Below, one piece after another: positions 59,684-64,000 of a stretch of DNA of 64,000 nt. Source of the stretch: Pochonia chlamydosporia 170 (taxonomy: Eukaryota; Ascomycota; Sordariomycetes; Hypocreales; Clavicipitaceae); NCBI RefSeq assembly GCF_001653235.2, contig NC_035793.1, forward strand, positions 1,302,001-1,366,000, written 5' to 3'. Each line of letters begins with the position of its first letter. Position 1 is the first letter of the stretch. The notes beneath the pieces are model-generated. The model worked only from the letters and a program-made list of their open reading frames with translations, was not told the origin of the DNA and made no database searches. The translations under genes and the position numbers were made by a program.

Positions 59684-60794
59684 TTAGTAGCCATAGGCCG
59701 CAAGAGCCTTCGCCGTCCCGGCCTTGACAGTGGCGTTCTTCTTGGCATCGGACAGTTGTCGAGCAGCAACCTTCTTGCGCTCGTAGTAGGCAGCGCCCTT
59801 TGCCTTTCTCCGCTCCTCCAATCTGTATAATGCGTTAGCTTGTTATTCTCCGCCTTTCCAAATGCCTGGCAATGAGAGCCATCGTCCCCATTGTACAACA
59901 TACCGAGCAACAACATCCTGGTACTTCCAGCCAACCTCGTGGCTCAGACGGCCGACAGTGCAGTACTTGCGGCCAGGCTGCAGGCGAAGGACACGCAGAG
60001 CCTGGGGAACGACCATCTTCTTCTTGGTGTCATAAGGGGGAGGGACACCCTCGAAGACCTTGAGGCGCTCCATAGCAGCAGCACCTCGGGCAGTCTTGTG
60101 GGGGATCATGCCTCGGACGGCCTTGTAGAAGATTCGGGAAGGAGCGCGGAAGTGGAAGGGACCTAGATTCGTGTTAACTAGGTTGAATTGCGCAAGGTAG
60201 AGTTGACTATGGATTGAGACTCACCACCGCGGGTGGGGTTGTATCGGGTCATCTTTCGCAGATAGGCGTGGTACTTGACTATGCGGTCGTTAGTTATCTC
60301 GAATCATGTTGTTGTCTGCAACGTCCCAAGCAACTTCGAAGAAGCAGCCGAAACATTGGAAGAGTGTTCACATACGCTTAGCGCGGAAGAACTCGCCAGA
60401 GATGTTGAGAGCCTCGCAGCGGACAACAACGATCTTCTGGCCGTTGAGGAGCTGCTTGGCGACAATGCTGGCAAGACGGCCAAGCAAGTGGCCCTTGCCG
60501 TCGATGACAACCTAATAGCAACTCTGTTAGCCGCCAATATGTTCATCCATGCCTTTGCTGTGTCCGGTGTCCCATTTCAAGCGACTTCCTCCCAAAGGTT
60601 CCGAGTGTGATTGCTGGTGCAAACAGGCACATTGGTCTTCGAACATAATCCCAAGTGGCTTCCAAACCACAATGTGCCCGCGCATGCAACCATACTCGAA
60701 TCCTTCCTCCCGCTCCTCGAATTGTACCGGACACAGGATACACAAGGGTGTTGCTTGGTCTTGTACTCACAACCGGCTCGAATGACGACGACAT
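59684..60794 (-). CDS. rpl16: 60S ribosomal protein L16 (uL13, L13a)
   Basis: Five exons (60794-60771, 60511-60376, 60278-60225, 60162-59904, 59822-59684) join in frame to 203 residues, as expected. The sequence runs [74 protein letters not shown] and ends KALAAYGY. It is a structural protein of the large subunit. The first exon has only eight codons. The reverse-strand leader just before the ATG is pyrimidine-rich (CTTTCTTTTTCTCTCAG), and TTAGGG-type words occur at about 61035-61095, both common around fungal ribosomal protein genes. Confidence 0.97.
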
Positions 60795-61706
60795 CGTTAC
60801 CGACTCTCCTTTTGGTGACTGAGAGAAAAAGAAAGGAAGGCGACTGCTCAGACGACGACGAAGACACACAAATCCTCCAACCGGACCGGCGAGAATTTGC
60901 TACTGTGGCTGCTGTGGGTTAGTCGTCCCTGGGATGTTGATGAAGTGGTCGCGATAGTGATTGACGGCGAGAAAATCCAAGTTCCGCTTGAGGGCTCGTT
61001 GTGCCTTTGCAACAACTGACGCTAACCGAATAGGGCTAAGGGACTTTTCGGGGCAAGCGAACACCGCTCACAGGGAAGAGGATGTTTAGGGCTGCGAGAC
61101 CTATTGTGCCCTTGCCGGAGTTTCCCCGACTCCACGGCTTGCTGCCAAAAAGCCCTCTTTTCTCACGAGCTTAGCTAAGCATTGGGCAGGACAAAGCTCC
61201 ATATATCATGTGATGCAAGGAATGTGCGATTCATCTGTACTAGGTCGTGTCTGCTGGAAATCTACGGCAATAAGGGCATCTCAAGCTCCATCTGTTTTAG
61301 CCCAGTGACATACCTTGATGGCTACTGCGGGCACCCAGATACTGGATAGCGTTGATGGAAACAGACACCAGGATATTGGTCGAGTCACAACTAACACCCC
61401 ATTTGCTTCACTATGGGTACATATAACAATACGTCAAAACCATACCAATGCATCGTAGTCCATTCAAATAGGAGCTTCACCCACGGATGACGCGCTGTCT
61501 AACTTGCCAAAAATTGTGCTGGTTACCATTACAGATGCTCTGCCATTCCCAGTCATGCAAAAGTCCATCACAAAGCATGCCCTTCTGCCACAAGTCTATA
61601 TATGCAATTTCGGCCCGTAAAGCCAGAGAGAATCCCAACGCCAATCAAATCTAGTTCTTGCGTCTTGTTTCATGAGGCAGCTCAGTGCCAGACCAGTCAT
61701 ATCGCT
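60795..61706. promoter_or_regulatory. ribosomal protein promoter and 3' flank of BAG gene
   Basis: It holds TAGGG/CCCTA words at about 61035 and 61090 (reverse-strand CCCTAAAC), which could be telobox-like sites of a ribosomal protein promoter. No gene is seen. Confidence 0.35.
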
Positions 61707-62753
61707 CTAGGAAGCTTTCGCTATATCCAAATCCTTGAGTGTTTCCTGAACCTTCTTCACCAATTCCTTTCTCTTATTCCTGACTTCTGGGATACCTTCC
61801 GAGTCCACGGCATCTAGCTTCAGCAAAACGTGTTGCAGAATAGACTCGGAATATTTCCTGTGCTCGTCCTCGCGCTTCTTGAGGTCAGAAGGCGGCGAGG
61901 AAATGAACTTGACACATAGGGGTAGCCATTCCGTGTTAAACACATTGGCAAGCTCATTAATTTTCTTCATGGGACCAGCACCAGGAGTTGGGGAGCTTGC
62001 GTCAACATTAGAAGTGCTGTCGCGGGGACTGCTAGCAGAGTCGCCGTCAGTCTTGGGCCCCTTCTTCTTCTTCTTCTTGTTCTTGCGACGACCTGACTGG
62101 GTGTCATTGACAATAACCATTTCCTCCTCGCTGCTTTCGTCCCGGATGTCGGCAAGGACCGCCATCAACTCGCTCTTGTTCTTGACTCCATAATCCCGCA
62201 CAGGCGCGGCTGCTTCTTTGAGCTGGCGACCTTTGTAAAGGAGTTTAATGCGGGGAATTGCGCGATCGGACAAGTCCATCATTAGTCCGATGCGGTCTCG
62301 CACGTCTTTCACACGCAGCTTGCCATCTCCGATAGAATATGCTGGGAAATGTGCAGGGTATGTTACGCCTTTGTTTTTAATAATCAGGACATCGTCTTCT
62401 GGCGGAGAGCCACCCGGTCGTGTTCCGAGATAGGCGGATGGATCTTCCAAGTCTTGTGACGTGATATAGCTGAAGTCGTCGTCTGTCACAGCAGGGATTC
62501 CGCCCGGCATGGAGCTGTACGGAGAGCTCTGCTCACGGTTAAGCGACCAGCCATATCTCGACATGGTGAGAGGCAGGGCGACAAGAGCTGCCAGGCTGCT
62601 GTAAACAAGGCCAGGAGGAACACCCAAGGTCTCCGAGATGTACTCGTTGGACCCTTGAAAGGCCGTCGAGAGATTGACCAGCGTGCCGTTCAAGTACGAG
62701 GTCAGATTTTGGAGGGCACCAGAGGATGCCGCGATGGGCTGGCTGGAATCCAC
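61707..62753 (-). CDS. BAG-domain Hsp70 co-chaperone with ubiquitin-like domain, membrane-anchored
   Basis: The open frame gives 348 residues. A hydrophobic helix (about 47-63, LVYSSLAALVALPL) is followed by SRYGWS and DDFSYITSQDLED, a ubiquitin-like domain (about 120-200, KLRVKDVRDRIG...RIKLLYKGRQLK), a Lys-rich stretch (KNKKKKKKGPK) and a C-terminal BAG domain (about 255-345). This is the fungal Bag101/Snl1-like layout; BAG proteins act as nucleotide-exchange factors for Hsp70. The frame begins with GTG at 62753 and has no ATG before an upstream stop. Either a short upstream exon supplies the ATG, or translation starts at ATG 62564 (MSRYGWS, 285 residues) without the helix. Confidence 0.82.
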   Translation of the reverse strand: MDSSQPIAASSGALQNLTSYLNGTLVNLSTAFQGSNEYISETLGVPPGLVYSSLAALVALPLTMSRYGWSLNREQSSPYSSMPGGIPAVTDDDFSYITSQDLEDPSAYLGTRPGGSPPEDDVLIIKNKGVTYPAHFPAYSIGDGKLRVKDVRDRIGLMMDLSDRAIPRIKLLYKGRQLKEAAAPVRDYGVKNKSELMAVLADIRDESSEEEMVIVNDTQSGRRKNKKKKKKGPKTDGDSASSPRDSTSNVDASSPTPGAGPMKKINELANVFNTEWLPLCVKFISSPPSDLKKREDEHRKYSESILQHVLLKLDAVDSEGIPEVRNKRKELVKKVQETLKDLDIAKAS

Positions 62754-64000
62754 CTTGTCGTCGGTTGGTGAGGTTGGCCCGATAAGGTCACCTCTTCGTC
62801 GGTTTCAACAAATGTTACAAACTGAGGACTGAGGCTGGACTACAACGATGGTTCTTGTAATTTCGGCGGGGGTTAAATACGTCTGAGAGGCACCGGCGAC
62901 CGCGACCGCAGTTTGTCAGTTGGCGGCGTTTCCGAGTGCTTCGTGATGTTGGATGCTCGACGTTTAATGCTGTGCAATTATAGTCGTTCCATGCAAGAGG
63001 ACTGGGCTTGCCCCAGCTTGGATTATTCTCGGGGCGAAAGGTTGTTCTCGCGATTGCAAAGACAACCAAGGTTCGTGGGTGTGTCGATCCGGATGGATTC
63101 TGATGTTCCTGGTAAGGAATCAAGATTGGAGAGATCTTCCCGTCTGGCATTAAAAGTTTGGGCGGGCGAGGGGAGGAGGCTCAAATCCTAGCGCATTCTA
63201 GGGGTCCAAGGTCAGGTGATGATGACAAGTGGTCATGTCGCAAGGCTGAGCAGTTGGAGAACCTACCTAACACGAGACTGCGGCAGAGGGTCAGAAGGAT
63301 CATTCGAAGACAAGTTTGTTATTATGTCCAGGTTTTGGGTTTTGGATGGCTTGCGAGTGAAAAACTTGCAACAAGCGTTTGGATCGCAGGTTTTTGAAAG
63401 CTGTCATGACCATTCCCCTTACCCTGTACACCAGTCCACGACAGAATCCGCATAAAAAACGACTGTTTGACAAAGATTGCGGAATACGGCACTGGTTCTT
63501 TCTTCCTAATGGAGTCCGCTTGCTAAATGTGTAACCATTTTTGGTGCCACGACAACTGGAAGAAAATGGTGTGTTTGTTGCAAGAGTGATACATGAACCC
63601 GATAGGTTACCAGATGGGAACAGCACAAGCCTTTGAAGATGCCGGGCGGCTTTGATGGTAACACCCCACGACTGTTCTTTGTAGACAAACAAGTGCTCGA
63701 CTGCAGCAAAAGAATAAATAGCCCTGCTTAGACAATGGAGATTTATGGCTATTTATACATCTGCTTAGCAAAAATGATGAATACTCTAACATTTCAGGTG
63801 CTAAATCCTGGTGTCTCCCGCGGCATCACCGTGGTTGGCTAAATATAACCAGACATGAAGAAGAGCACTTGAGCCTATAAGTAGTATCAATAAATATTAC
63901 TCGAGCTCACCTAGTGGTGTCTATTTGAATAACATACCATGTGCTGCTTCAGTTGGAAACCATCTGTCCATTACTCGGTCATCCATGGGTGGACACACGC
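62754..64000. other. intergenic to the window end
   Basis: Promoter side of the BAG gene, possibly including its first exon. No other supported gene; the frames at 62815-63150 and 63300-63692 reverse are not protein-like. Confidence 0.4.

Overview
The window is nuclear DNA of a filamentous ascomycete, most likely a sordariomycete and plausibly of the order Hypocreales. The basis is single genes on both strands with short introns (about 50-90 bases, GT...AG), a Pth11-like CFEM receptor, a cutinase-regulator-type Zn2Cys6 factor, a secreted GH6 cellobiohydrolase with a fungal CBM1, a group II G-alpha subunit, and small secreted cysteine-rich proteins. The species cannot be named from the sequence alone. 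I assembled intron-exon structures by hand and checked that every junction keeps the reading frame.

Layout. 0-7 kb: two related 2-oxoglutarate/Fe(II) oxygenases (the first cut by the window edge) flank a PLP enzyme of the ACC deaminase/D-cysteine desulfhydrase family, followed by a 14-TM-type MFS exporter; this looks like a small co-located pathway. 8.5-24 kb: a secreted, probably GPI-anchored intradiol dioxygenase, a Pth11-like receptor, an alpha/beta hydrolase, a feruloyl-esterase-like enzyme, a CTF1-like transcription factor and a Dal5-type permease, then a PHO89-type phosphate permease at 23-25 kb. 28-33 kb: a thioesterase, a short-chain dehydrogenase, an FMN reductase and an ochratoxinase-like amidohydrolase. 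34-35.4 kb: two convergent secreted cysteine-rich proteins built from the same six-cysteine module. 36-47.4 kb: G-alpha, an Old Yellow Enzyme homologue containing a 17-N assembly gap, a DsbA/FrnE-like protein, a phospholipase D-like protein, cellobiohydrolase II and the AP-2 mu subunit. 49.6-51.3 kb: a pair of related cysteine-rich, probably metal-binding small proteins. 51.3-55.4 kb: a gene-poor tract rich in microsatellites and in CCAGAC words. 55.4-62.8 kb: housekeeping genes (a conserved small protein, Sec72, ribosomal protein L16/uL13, a BAG-domain co-chaperone).

The left two thirds is accessory (metabolism, transport, secreted enzymes, sensing) and the right end is core cell biology. 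The most unusual items are the desulfhydrase-type active site in an ACC-deaminase-like protein placed between two oxygenases, the two separate families of duplicated cysteine-rich proteins, the ochratoxinase-like hydrolase, and the dense CCAGAC word cluster upstream of the 55.4 kb gene. No tRNA, rRNA, CRISPR array or intact transposon was seen.
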